From Capilliphycus robustus (lineage in GTDB: Bacteria; Cyanobacteriota; Cyanobacteriia; Cyanobacteriales; Microcoleaceae): 64,000 nt of DNA. Shown here piece after piece: positions 33,988 through 42,033 of the stretch. Location of the stretch: the NCBI RefSeq assembly GCF_034932365.1, contig NZ_JAYGHR010000062.1, positions 124,001 through 188,000 on the forward strand. The letters are read 5' to 3'. Under the pieces are notes generated by a model. It saw only the letters and a program-made list of their open reading frames with translations. It was not told where the DNA came from and ran no database searches. Made by a program: the position numbers and the translations under genes. Positions within the stretch are counted from its first letter, which is position 1, and each line of letters begins with the position of its first letter.

Positions 33988-36057
33988 ATGTCTTCTCAAC
34001 CTGAACCGGATTTAGTCACAAGAATTTCACAACTTGAACAACAACAAGTTCAACTGAAAAAATACATGACTAGCCTCAAACGTCGTCTCGATGAATACAG
34101 TCAACAGTTTAACACAAGACCCGAACCTCAACAGTTAGCTGAGTTACAAAAACGCCTCGATGAATTGTGTGAAAATCAGGTTAATATTTCCTCGTCTCCA
34201 GAGACAGAGATACCAATTTCTGTTGAGATTATCCCGACAATACCGCTATTAGAAACAGAGGTAATTGTTTCTTCATCTGAGTCTCAATTGGTGTTTGATC
34301 GTTTGGGAAGTCGGAGTGTTTTATTAGAAGCGTTAGAAATTGCCGAAGAACGAGTTATTATCGTTTGTCCCTGGTTAAATTGTAACAGCATTGATGAACA
34401 TTTGCTGCAAAAATTTCGATATTGTCTCAACCGCAATTGTCAAATCGAGATTGGTTGGGGATATTTAGGCGATCGCAATAAAATCGGCAAAGGTTGGCGC
34501 TATAATGCTTTAAGCGATTTACAACAGTTAGAGCAAGAATACCCTGATTTGTTTCGTCTCAAACTATTGGGAACCCATGAAAAGTATCTCGTTTGTGATG
34601 ATAAGTTTGCGATGGTGGGGAGTCACAATGTATTAACCTCTGGGGTTCACAGTGCGGAAAGAGAAGTGGGAATTAGAACAACTGATTTGCAGATTATTCA
34701 AGGGTTAATTAACCGTTTTGATGAGAGTCAGGAAACAGAGAAAAGTGAGATTGTTCAACAGTTTTTAGGAAGTATTCAACGGTTAGACGAAGCGGAATAT
34801 TTAGAAGGAATTGTCGAGACTGAAGATATTGACGAGGATGAGGAAGACGAGAATAAAATTGAGGAAGAACCAAAACCACTTATTACAGGCGGGGAGTTTC
34901 TACGCCTATACAACGAAGGTCAACGAGATTTTACTGAGATGAATTTGGTAGGTATTAAATTTAGAAATAATCATTTTTTTCAAAATGTTAATTTTAGCAA
35001 AGCTAATTTATATGAAGCCAACTTTAATCATACTATTTGGGAGAATATGAATCTGATTGAAGCCAATTTAAAAGAAGCGTCGTTAAATGAAGTTCGCAAA
35101 AATAATACTAATAACTATGTAGTTTTAGATAGAGCTAATCTAGAAAATGCTACTTTGTACAAAGCACAATTGCAATATGGAAGACTACCGAACACAAACT
35201 TGAAAGAGGCTAATCTTATTAGTGCAAATTTACAAGGTGCAGATTTAAGAAAAGCTGATTTAACTAGAGCTAACCTGAGTCATGCTGATTTATCTAAAGA
35301 AGTGAATCTTACCGAAGCTAATCTTAGTTATGCTAACTTAACTGGAACTGACTTAAGTAAAGCTAATTTGAGAAAAGCAAATTTAAGTCATGCTAATCTA
35401 AGCCATGCTATTCTGTTAGAAGCCAATCTTCAACAAGCCAATCTAACCGGAGCAAATCTTGAATCTGCTATTTATAATGAGACAACGAATTTTCCTATCG
35501 GATTTGATATCAATAATGCCAAAGCTTACTATATTTCTTCTAAATCTTCATTAAAAAATGCTAATATGTCAGGTAGAAACTTAAGTCAATTTAATCTGTC
35601 TGGAGCCAATTTAGAAGGAGCAAATTTAAGCCAAGCTAACTTAACGAGTATAAATCTCAGTAGTGCTAACTTAAGAAATGCAAATTTGAATGGATCAAAA
35701 CTCACTTGTGCGAACTTATGTGGAGCAATTTTAACAGGAGCAACTTTTCAGGGAGCAGAACTTAATTCTATTAATTGGAGTAATGCGAACCTTAGTGGAG
35801 TTAATCTAAGTCAAGCAAATCTTTTAGGTGCTAATCTGAAGTCTGCTAATCTCAATAATGCTGATTTGCGGGGAGTTTATCTGAGCGGTGCAACATTAGG
35901 AGGAGCTAATTTAATTTCAGTAGATCTTCGTGCAGCTAATTTAAAAAATGCAGATTTAACTGGCGCAGACTTAACCAATGCTAAATTAGATGGAGCAGAC
36001 TTAACTAATGCTAAATTAAAAGGTGCAACAATGCCAGATGGAACCGTTCACGAATAA
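33988..36057 (+). CDS. PLD-like domain fused to pentapeptide repeats
   Basis: The 689-residue protein has an N-terminal coiled-coil segment (about 8-65). A phospholipase-D-like domain (about 100-245) carries one HKD-type motif HEKYLVCD (His197, Lys199, Asp204) followed by GSHN. An acidic linker (about 278-296) leads to a long pentapeptide-repeat domain (about 315-689). One HKD motif implies dimerisation for catalysis, as in Nuc-type nucleases. The nuclease or phosphodiesterase function is inferred. The GEFLRLYNEGQRDFTEMNL cap resembles the start of the protein at 11722. Confidence 0.82.
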   Translation: MSSQPEPDLVTRISQLEQQQVQLKKYMTSLKRRLDEYSQQFNTRPEPQQLAELQKRLDELCENQVNISSSPETEIPISVEIIPTIPLLETEVIVSSSESQLVFDRLGSRSVLLEALEIAEERVIIVCPWLNCNSIDEHLLQKFRYCLNRNCQIEIGWGYLGDRNKIGKGWRYNALSDLQQLEQEYPDLFRLKLLGTHEKYLVCDDKFAMVGSHNVLTSGVHSAEREVGIRTTDLQIIQGLINRFDESQETEKSEIVQQFLGSIQRLDEAEYLEGIVETEDIDEDEEDENKIEEEPKPLITGGEFLRLYNEGQRDFTEMNLVGIKFRNNHFFQNVNFSKANLYEANFNHTIWENMNLIEANLKEASLNEVRKNNTNNYVVLDRANLENATLYKAQLQYGRLPNTNLKEANLISANLQGADLRKADLTRANLSHADLSKEVNLTEANLSYANLTGTDLSKANLRKANLSHANLSHAILLEANLQQANLTGANLESAIYNETTNFPIGFDINNAKAYYISSKSSLKNANMSGRNLSQFNLSGANLEGANLSQANLTSINLSSANLRNANLNGSKLTCANLCGAILTGATFQGAELNSINWSNANLSGVNLSQANLLGANLKSANLNNADLRGVYLSGATLGGANLISVDLRAANLKNADLTGADLTNAKLDGADLTNAKLKGATMPDGTVHE

Positions 36058-36245
36058 AATCAAGATATTAATTACGAAACATCAAAAACTCAAGTCAAAG
36101 AAATTATCTCTTAGTGTCTTAGTGTCTTCGTGGTATTCCTCATAACCCGCAAAACTTCCTATTATCAGATCTTTGCCATCCGTTTAACCAAGAATGTCAA
36201 CATTAATTACAATATAGAGAGAATGTCTTTATATAACAAAACCCG

Positions 36246-37028
36246 ATGTATCTGACTTGGTTTGATAGTAACTCTTGGCTACTAGAGATCGCCAACAAAC
36301 GAATCCTCATTGATCCTTGGCTAGTAGGCCCCTTAGTCTTTGGAAATCAGGCTTGGCTGTTCAAAGGAGAAAAACGCACCCCTCGCCCTGTACCGCCCAA
36401 TATTGACCTAATCGTATTATCGCAGGGATTGGAAGATCATGCCCATCCCCCAACCTTGAAAATACTGGATAAAAAAATTCCCGTTGTCGGTTCACCCAGC
36501 GCTGCTAAAGTTGCTCAAGAATTGGGATATACTCAAGTCAGAGCTTTAGAACAGGGTTCAACTTATTCGTTGGATAACCTAGTTGAAATTAAAGCCGTTC
36601 CCGGTTCTCCAATTGGGCCGACAACCGTTGAAAATGGCTATTTATTTCGAGAGTTAGAAACAAATTTCAAAGTCTATTATGAACCGCACGGCTACCATGA
36701 TAAATCTCTGCAACAAGAAACACCCATTGATGTAGTCATTACGCCGATAATTGACCTGGCTTTACCGTTAATTGGGCCGATTATTAAAGGAACAAAAAGC
36801 GCGTTACAAATTGCCGAATGGGTGAAACCACAGGTGATGTTACCAACAGCCGCAGAGGGAGATGTCACCTATGAGGGGTTGTTGGTTTCTCTGTTGAAAG
36901 CAGTAGGAACGTTAGAGGATTTTCGTTCATTATTGGCGCGTCATAACCTCTCTACTCGTGTTCTCAACCCAACTCCTGGAGAACGGTTTGAGGTGCCGTT
37001 AGAAAGAAAACCCGCAGCGATCGCCTAG
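36246..37028 (+). CDS. MBL-fold (UlaG-like) protein with altered metal motif
   Basis: The 260-residue protein starts MYLTWFDSNSWLLEIANKRI and contains IDPWLVGPL, typical of UlaG-like metallo-beta-lactamase folds. The usual HxHxDH metal motif is SQGLEDHAH here: the first two histidines are replaced while the Asp-His pair is kept. YEPHGYHD may supply another ligand. The fold is clear, but the metal content and activity are uncertain. Confidence 0.8.
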   Translation: MYLTWFDSNSWLLEIANKRILIDPWLVGPLVFGNQAWLFKGEKRTPRPVPPNIDLIVLSQGLEDHAHPPTLKILDKKIPVVGSPSAAKVAQELGYTQVRALEQGSTYSLDNLVEIKAVPGSPIGPTTVENGYLFRELETNFKVYYEPHGYHDKSLQQETPIDVVITPIIDLALPLIGPIIKGTKSALQIAEWVKPQVMLPTAAEGDVTYEGLLVSLLKAVGTLEDFRSLLARHNLSTRVLNPTPGERFEVPLERKPAAIA

Positions 37029-37092
37029 AGAATTGACCTCTCCCCCAACCCCTCTCTATCCCTCCTTAATCCCCCCTTAATCCCCCCTTGAT

Positions 37093-37298
37093 CCCCCCTT
37101 AAAAAGGCAGGGCTGTTTCATTCTCGGTTCAAAAATGCGATCGCCAAATCTTAAAAGCCTTTCTCTGTAAAGAAAAGGAGGATTATTTCAACAGTTTTGA
37201 GATTTTCTGTTTAAATAGAGCCTAAAACTTGCCCCCCATCAAAGGTTTAGCGATCGCAAAATTTTAGAATGAAACGGCCCTGCCCTTAAAAAGGGGGG
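37093..37298. repeat. 206-bp element with 30-bp imperfect terminal inverted repeats
   Basis: The left arm (37093-37122) reads CCCCCCTTAAAAAGGCAGGG then CTGTTTCATT; the right arm (37268-37298) is its imperfect inverse. The interior has no ORF. The inner end CAGGGCTGTTTCATT also occurs alone at 32235-32249. This looks like a MITE-type or palindromic repeat. Confidence 0.65.
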
Positions 37299-37327
37299 TG
37301 AGGCGAGGGGAGAATATTGAGGAGTTA

Positions 37328-37387
37328 AGGCGGGTTTATATGTATTATTGATCGCCAGACATCAATTTTTGCAGAACCCGCCCCTAC
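37328..37387. repeat. 60-bp GGCGGGTT...AACCCGCC repeat, copy 1
   Basis: Ends AGGCGGGTTT and GAACCCGCCCCTAC are inverted relative to each other. Four copies occur in 1.4 kb. Confidence 0.7.
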
Positions 37388-37440
37388 ATGATGAACATTA
37401 ATTAATTTGATGTGATATCACCAATAAATAGTTATGGGGA

Positions 37441-37500
37441 AGGGCGGGTTTATCTAAATTTTTCCTCTTAGACAGAAATCTCAGCAGAACCCGCCCCTAC
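37441..37500. repeat. 60-bp GGGCGGGTT...AACCCGCCC repeat, copy 2
   Basis: Same ends as copy 1, with a different interior that contains AGACAGAAATCTCAGCAGAAC. Confidence 0.7.
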
Positions 37501-37580
37501 AAAACTTTTGTCTTTTCCCTCTCCTAACCCCCCGATCATCGGGGGGCAGGGGGGATAGAGAGGGTAGGGTGAGGTAAAAA

Positions 37581-37799
37581 CTATTCTTGGTTGGCTTGAG
37601 CATCCCGAACAGCAGCCCAAAATAACAATCCCCCCAAGGGAACACTAAGGAGTAAAATAACTGTTGTTACTGTTGCGCCCAGTTCAGGTTGTCCTGATGA
37701 GAGTTCAAAAATCGAACCGACTGCGGCGATCGCAGCAATACACGAACCCCCTAAAAATAAAGCACTCTTTGGCGTTCCAACCATATTCGCTTTTTCCAA
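37581..37799 (-). CDS. Small two-helix membrane protein (72 aa), unknown
   Basis: The protein has two hydrophobic segments (about 13-31 and 42-63) separated by a short SGQPELGA loop, and a C-terminal AAVRDAQANQE tail. There is no recognised family. The frame is clean, it lies in a repeat-rich intergenic zone, and codon use is normal. A small membrane protein is the best description. Confidence 0.55.
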   Translation of the reverse strand: MEKANMVGTPKSALFLGGSCIAAIAAVGSIFELSSGQPELGATVTTVILLLSVPLGGLLFWAAVRDAQANQE

Positions 37800-37938
37800 A
37801 CTTGTTAAAATTTCTTAACTATAGTAATATTTACCCGGCTCAAAAGCTAGAGGTCGAGGAATTGGCAATTTTCCCATCAGCCAACAGCACGAGCAAAAAT
37901 TCTACCATGTCCGGTTGATTAATGGGTGTTGGTGGGGG

Positions 37939-37998
37939 CGGGGCGGGTTTTAAAAATTTAGTAATAGGTGTCAGAGATGGTTTAGAACCCGCCCCTAC
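37939..37998. repeat. 60-bp GGGGCGGGTT...AACCCGCCCC repeat, copy 3
   Basis: Ends GGGGCGGGTT and AACCCGCCCCTAC are inverted relative to each other. Confidence 0.7.
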
Positions 37999-38027
37999 AT
38001 AATCGTGATCGATTATCGGAGATGATA

Positions 38028-38615
38028 TTAAGACTGAATATGGTTAACGGCTTTCGGGGAAAACTTATGTTTAGTTAACTCTTGGGTGAGGGCGAATTGA
38101 TTTTCTACACGATCTACAAATAAAACCCCTTCTAGGTGATCCATTTCATGTTGAATGGCGCGGGATAATAGTTCAGTGGCGCGAATGGTGCGGGGACGTC
38201 CGCTTTCATCTTTAAACGACACTTCAATCACTTCAGGGCGAGTCACATCCATATAAACCCCTGGAATACTTAAACATCCTTCTTGAAAGGGAGAGATTTC
38301 TTTACTCAACTTTTTAATCGTTGGGTTAATCAAAACTAAAGGCGGAGTTGCAGCGTTATCCGGTTCGCAGTCAATTACAATCAGTTGTTTTTGAATTCCG
38401 ACTTGCGGCGCCGCTAAACCAATCCCATCGGCACTATACATCGTTTGTAGCATTTTTCGGATCAATCTGCGAGTGTCGTCATCCACGCGAGAGATCCGTT
38501 TCGCCGACTGACGCAGAACCCGATCGCCGAGATAATGAATTTTAAAGGGGGGATTGTCTAACTTTTGCTTTTTAACAATTACTTGAGAAGTCATGGATTC
38601 GTCACTCGCTTGCAT
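38028..38615 (-). CDS. def: Peptide deformylase
   Basis: The protein of 188-195 residues has all three deformylase motifs: GIGLAAPQVG near residue 60, EGCLSIPGV (metal-binding Cys) and QHEMDHLEGVLF (HExxH metal ligands). It removes the formyl group from nascent proteins. Two starts are possible: ATG at 38615 and ATG at 38594 (MTSQVIVKK); the second gives the usual length. Neither has a strong Shine-Dalgarno sequence. Confidence 0.94.
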   Translation of the reverse strand: MQASDESMTSQVIVKKQKLDNPPFKIHYLGDRVLRQSAKRISRVDDDTRRLIRKMLQTMYSADGIGLAAPQVGIQKQLIVIDCEPDNAATPPLVLINPTIKKLSKEISPFQEGCLSIPGVYMDVTRPEVIEVSFKDESGRPRTIRATELLSRAIQHEMDHLEGVLFVDRVENQFALTQELTKHKFSPKAVNHIQS

Positions 38616-38668
38616 AATTACCGTTCTACTCCCATCTTAAAGGATCTTTTAGACAGTCACCCGTCACC

Positions 38669-38727
38669 GTAGGGGCGGGTTCTTCAAAAATCTCTGTCTC
38701 CCACAAACAACTGATATAAACCCGCCT
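38669..38727. repeat. 59-bp GTAGGGGCGGGTT...AACCCGCC repeat, copy 4
   Basis: Inverted orientation of the end motif relative to copies 1-3. It lies between def and the aroF promoter. Confidence 0.65.
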
Positions 38728-38775
38728 CGGAGTCGGGAGGGAGTACGAATAAAAACCCGGTTTTTGGGAAAAAAC

Positions 38776-38804
38776 TTGACTTTATTCCTTTGTTGTGCTA
38801 GCTT
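38776..38804 (+). promoter_or_regulatory. Predicted promoter of the aroF leader
   Basis: TTGACT at 38776-38781, a 17-bp spacer and an extended -10 TGCTAGCTT (TAGCTT at 38799-38804) place a start site near 38811. That is about 40 nt upstream of the first leader ORF and 350 nt upstream of aroF. Confidence 0.55.
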
Positions 38805-38849
38805 CGTAAGTAGATAGGATTGAACTCAACAAAAAGAGCCAGCAAGTTT

Positions 38850-38906
38850 ATGTTTTCAGCAAATCGCTATTTTTATTATTGGTTTACCCCGGTTCACCGA
38901 GAGTGA
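38850..38906 (+). CDS. Leader peptide 1 of the aroF attenuator (18 aa)
   Basis: The short ORF encodes MFSANRYFYYWFTPVHRE. Seven of 18 residues are aromatic, with a run of Tyr-Phe-Tyr-Tyr-Trp-Phe codons at positions 7-12 (38868-38885). CGGTTCACC (38890-38898), within its last codons, can pair with GGTGAGCCG (38931-38939), which overlaps the 5' arm of the terminator at 38935-38963. A ribosome stalling on aromatic codons would favour antitermination. This is an attenuation peptide by composition, place and RNA pairing; the start codon has only a weak Shine-Dalgarno sequence. Confidence 0.8.
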   Translation: MFSANRYFYYWFTPVHRE

Positions 38907-38934
38907 GTCCAGTCTTTCATGGATACTCAAGGTG

Positions 38935-38963
38935 AGCCGCAGAACTAAGACCTGCGGCTTTTT
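38935..38963 (+). terminator. Attenuator terminator 1
   Basis: AGCCGCAG (38935-38942) and CTGCGGCT (38952-38959) form a perfect 8-bp stem with a 9-nt loop, followed by a T-run. It lies 28 bp after leader ORF 1 and before leader ORF 2. Confidence 0.88.
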
Positions 38964-39002
38964 AATTGCTCAGAACAAGTTTCCCAATATTACCGAACAG
39001 CA

Positions 39003-39065
39003 ATGACTTTACTTTACACCTGCTTTTATGGCTTTTATTTTTGGCCCCGAACACATTCCGGGTAA
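39003..39065 (+). CDS. Leader peptide 2 of the aroF attenuator (20 aa)
   Basis: The ORF encodes MTLLYTCFYGFYFWPRTHSG, with seven aromatic residues, six of them at positions 8-14 (39024-39044). Segment CCCG (39046-39049) can pair with CGGG (39059-39062). TTCCGGGT (39056-39063), overlapping the stop codon, is perfectly complementary to ACCCGGAA (39091-39098), the 5' arm of terminator 2. This is the classical 1:2 / 2:3 / 3:4 layout of amino-acid attenuators: stalling exposes segment 2 and prevents termination. Confidence 0.83.
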   Translation: MTLLYTCFYGFYFWPRTHSG

Positions 39066-39090
39066 GTTCTCATGCTGGTTCTTTTACCTC

Positions 39091-39124
39091 ACCCGGAACA
39101 CCTGAAAGTTCCGGGTTTTTTTTT
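39091..39124 (+). terminator. Attenuator terminator 2
   Basis: ACCCGGAAC (39091-39099) and GTTCCGGGT (39108-39116) form a perfect 9-bp stem with an 8-nt loop, followed by nine T residues. It lies 35 bp upstream of the aroF start codon. Confidence 0.92.
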
Positions 39125-39159
39125 GACTCATTCACAACAAACTTAAGGAGAAATTCACC

Positions 39160-40014
39160 ATGTCAGAAGCTAAACTAGCAACCAAAACCCATCCCGAACA
39201 CCAAACCCAGATTAAAATTAACGAACAGACAACCGTTGGCGGTGAAGAGTTGTTAATTATTGGTGGCCCTTGTACTGTTGAAAGTCTCGAACAAATGGAA
39301 CAAGTGGCGGAACATTTAGCAAAAGCCCCCGTTCAACTGTTACGAGGCGGCGTCTACAAACCCCGTACTTCTCCTTATTCCTTCCAGGGTCTTGGCTTGG
39401 AAGGATTAAAAATTTTAAGGGGGGTGAGTGAGCGTTATAACGTTCCTGTTGTAACAGAAGTGATGTCTATTCCTCAAATAGAATCGGTTGTTGCTTATGC
39501 GGATGTGTTACAAATTGGTAGCCGAAATATGCAGAATTTCGAGTTACTCAAAGCTGTCGGACAAGCGGGAAAACCTGTAATTTTGAAGCGGGGACTGGCG
39601 GCGACACTAGAAGAATTCATCATGGCAGCCGAATATATTTTGGCACATGGCAACCCCGATGTGATTCTCTGTGAGCGAGGAATTCGCAGTTTCGATAGTT
39701 TCACCCGCAATGTTCTCGACTTGGGGGCGGTTGTCGGACTCAAACAGTTAACCCATCTTCCCATTATCGTTGATCCGTCTCATGCGGCCGGAAAACGAGA
39801 ATTAGTTGAACCCCTGGCACGGGCTGCGGTGGCTTGTGGGGCGGATGGGATTATGGTAGAGTGTCATCCTGAGCCGGAGAAATCGGTGTCTGATGCGCGT
39901 CAGGCGTTGTCGTTAGAGGAGATGCTTCAGTTAGTGGCAAATTTGCGTCCGGTAGCGGCATCTGTGGGGCGGAAAGTGATTGAGGTGGCGTCGGAAGCTA
40001 TGATTTGTGCGTAA
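39160..40014 (+). CDS. aroF: 3-Deoxy-7-phosphoheptulonate (DAHP) synthase, short AroF type
   Basis: The 284-residue protein belongs to the KDO8PS-like (I-beta) DAHP synthases: GGPCTVES near residue 36, LLRGGVYKPRTSPYSFQG near 60, QIGSRNMQNFELLK, ILKRGLAATLEEF, LCERGIRSF and IVDPSHAAGKR. It condenses PEP and erythrose-4-phosphate, the first step to aromatic amino acids. The N-terminal ferredoxin-like feedback domain of longer relatives is absent: only about 30 residues precede the core. Transcriptional attenuation by the tandem leader may replace allosteric control (inference). A strong AAGGAG lies 9 nt upstream of the ATG. Confidence 0.94.
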   Translation: MSEAKLATKTHPEHQTQIKINEQTTVGGEELLIIGGPCTVESLEQMEQVAEHLAKAPVQLLRGGVYKPRTSPYSFQGLGLEGLKILRGVSERYNVPVVTEVMSIPQIESVVAYADVLQIGSRNMQNFELLKAVGQAGKPVILKRGLAATLEEFIMAAEYILAHGNPDVILCERGIRSFDSFTRNVLDLGAVVGLKQLTHLPIIVDPSHAAGKRELVEPLARAAVACGADGIMVECHPEPEKSVSDARQALSLEEMLQLVANLRPVAASVGRKVIEVASEAMICA

Positions 40015-40055
40015 ACTTGGTAAACAATTTTAAACTGAAAATTCTGCAAATACCC

Positions 40056-40110
40056 GGTTTCTCAGCAAAAGCAAGGAGGAAGCGGGTTTCTCCGTTTATT
40101 TTTTTCTGAG
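40056..40110 (+). terminator. Possible terminator after aroF
   Basis: CCCGGTTTCT and AGGAAGCGGG can form an imperfect stem followed by T-rich sequence (TTTATTTTTTTC) about 45 bp after the aroF stop. The mismatches make this uncertain. Confidence 0.35.
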
Positions 40111-40201
40111 AAAGGATTGACAATTTCAAGGCGATCGCAAAAAATAGGACACAACTCGGTTTGAATATCAATTTTCCCTCAAACTCAATTGAGGCTGGCT
40201 A

Positions 40202-40750
40202 ATGAATCAGTTTAAATTCCAAGGAATCAATCATTTAGCCCTGGTTTGTCGGGATATGGCTCGCACGGTTGATTTCTATACGAATATTTTAGGATTGAAA
40301 TTGATCAAAACCATAGCTTTACCCGATGGCGGACAACACTTTTTTTTCGATGTGGGAAATGGAGATGCTTTAGCGTTTTTCTGGTTTCCTAATGCACCTG
40401 CATCGGCGCCCGGAATAGCGTCGGTTGATCCAGAACGTTTAAAAAAAGGGGATATTGTCACGGCTCATGGTTCAATGAATCATGTTGCTTTTAATGTTCC
40501 TTTAGAACAGTTACAAGACTATCACGAAAAATTCAGGGAATTAGGCATTTTTACCACTCCTATTTTGCATCATGCAGATGTTCCTTCGGGTTATGTAGAA
40601 CAACCAGATGAAACGACTTTTATATCCTCATTTTATTTCTTTGACCCCGATGGAATTTTGCTAGAATTTGCCGCAAAAACAAGGGAATTAGGCGATCCAA
40701 ACCGGGATCTGCAACATCAACCTGCAACGGCTACAAACTCAATGACCTGA
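40202..40750 (+). CDS. VOC-family (glyoxalase/dioxygenase fold) protein
   Basis: The 182-residue protein has the vicinal oxygen chelate fold: INHLALVCRDMARTVDFYTNILGLKL at the N-terminus, MNHVAFNVP in the middle and FYFFDPDGILLEFAA at the C-terminus. These provide His10-, His- and Glu-type metal ligands. Such enzymes include glyoxalases, fosfomycin-resistance proteins and extradiol dioxygenases; the substrate here is not predictable. It lies downstream of aroF on the same strand, after a possible terminator. Confidence 0.85.
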   Translation: MNQFKFQGINHLALVCRDMARTVDFYTNILGLKLIKTIALPDGGQHFFFDVGNGDALAFFWFPNAPASAPGIASVDPERLKKGDIVTAHGSMNHVAFNVPLEQLQDYHEKFRELGIFTTPILHHADVPSGYVEQPDETTFISSFYFFDPDGILLEFAAKTRELGDPNRDLQHQPATATNSMT

Positions 40751-41049
40751 AAAAAATCTTGGAGGTTCCGGAACATTTATGCAAAGTTTAAAGACTTGCT
40801 TAATGAAACTGATCTTCAAGTTGTTACAAATTTGACAGTTTTTTTCTTTCCAGGATTCTATCTATAGTTAAAAATCAAAAATCTTCTGATAGTCTTGGGT
40901 TGAATCCGAAGAAGCAAGTTATTCAGCGATTGAGTCAATTCACAAGTCATCTAATCTAAGTTGGTCTATCACCCAGGTTAACTTGTTGCTATTTACTGAC
41001 GGGTAAATAGAGTAGGTCTTTGAATACATTTATTGAGGTTTTACGAGCT

Positions 41050-41937
41050 ATGAAACGTGCATTAAAACGAACCTTTGCAGCCCTCGCGATGACAGTTTTA
41101 TCCACTTTGAATGTCGCCTCAGAAGCAATTGCGGTTGAATTTGGTAAGCAAGAAGTCCAACAAGAACGATTTATTGCGATCGCAGTTCCCCGTGCTTATG
41201 GATATTCTTTAGTGATTGTTGAACAGGTTTCTAATACGACTCCTTGTTGGAGTGAAAGCGGAAATAATCCGATTCAAGTTGATCCGTTATTGCTCAATTT
41301 TGATTTTACCGGAATTTGCGGACGAGCAACTGATAGTAATGGCTATTCTGTTCGCATGGGAGAACAAGATTTAGCCCTCTCTCATACGCTGAGTGTTCGA
41401 GGAACTGGAAATGAGATATTATTAGTGGCAACGTCTCGCGCAAATCCTCAAGAAGCACCGATTGTGATTGGTCGAACCTATGGTCTTTCTAATGGCTTTA
41501 CCAAAATTCTGTTAGAACCGGGTTGGCGGTTTACAAAACGCACTTATCAAGATAAAACTTTAGGTCATATTTACTTCACCAATGATATCTCGGCGAGTGC
41601 TTATTCACAAAGTATTAATCCCAGTCCAACCAACAACGGAAGTTCTAACAGCACTGACAACAGCACTTCTAGCAAAACAGACAATAGCACTTCTAATAGA
41701 ATTTACAACCGAACTTCTAACAAAACAGACAACAGCACTGCTAACAAAACAGATAACAGCACTGCTAACAAAACAGACAACAGCACTGCTAACAAAACAG
41801 ACAACAGCACTGCTAACAAAACAGATAACAGCAATGCTAACAAAACAGATAACAGCAGTTCCAACAGAACTTCTAACGGAATTTTCGGCCGACTTTTCAA
41901 GGGAATTTTAACCGGAAATTCCAACAGAAGCCGATAA
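41050..41937 (+). CDS. DUF3747 domain-containing secreted protein with Asn/Ser/Thr repeats
   Basis: The protein of about 295 residues has a signal peptide (MKRALKRTFAALAMTVLSTL...). A DUF3747 domain follows, with VEFGKQEVQQERFIAIAVPR, PCWSE, NFDFTGICGR and GWRFTKRTYQ. The C-terminal region is made of eight-residue NKTDNSTA units from 24-bp tandem repeats (41719-41862). DUF3747 proteins are typical of cyanobacteria and probably act at the cell surface. I start at the ATG at 41050; an in-frame TTG lies upstream. The 299 bp before it include a TTGACA at 40832 without a convincing -10 box. Confidence 0.85.
   Translation: MKRALKRTFAALAMTVLSTLNVASEAIAVEFGKQEVQQERFIAIAVPRAYGYSLVIVEQVSNTTPCWSESGNNPIQVDPLLLNFDFTGICGRATDSNGYSVRMGEQDLALSHTLSVRGTGNEILLVATSRANPQEAPIVIGRTYGLSNGFTKILLEPGWRFTKRTYQDKTLGHIYFTNDISASAYSQSINPSPTNNGSSNSTDNSTSSKTDNSTSNRIYNRTSNKTDNSTANKTDNSTANKTDNSTANKTDNSTANKTDNSNANKTDNSSSNRTSNGIFGRLFKGILTGNSNRSR
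41719..41862 (+). repeat. 24-bp tandem repeat (six copies) within the DUF3747 gene
   Basis: Six consecutive 24-bp units (AACAAAACAGACAACAGCAC plus TGCT, with small changes) encode NKTDNSTA. The copy number is likely to vary between strains. Confidence 0.85.
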
Positions 41938-42033
41938 GCTTTAATTAAGGGAGATGGTAGAAATGTATCAGCATATGTCTCTACCTTCTTCAACTCATTC
42001 GGGTAACGCTCTACAAAATAAACAAAGTTTCTA

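Noticed and set aside
36246..37028. Loss of metal motif as evidence of a pseudogene
   Set aside because: The frame is intact and the SQGLEDHAH form may be normal for this subfamily, so I report it as an altered motif only.
38966..39178. A 70-codon frame across the aroF leader
   Set aside because: It runs through the second attenuator stem and into aroF in another frame. The leader ORF with aromatic codons and the RNA pairings explain the DNA better.
41719..41862. Possible CRISPR array
   Set aside because: The units are directly adjacent without spacers and lie in a coding frame.
41582..41911. Low-complexity frames over the 24-bp repeats on both strands
   Set aside because: Repeats that are multiples of three keep all frames open; only the DUF3747 frame has a start, signal peptide and domain.
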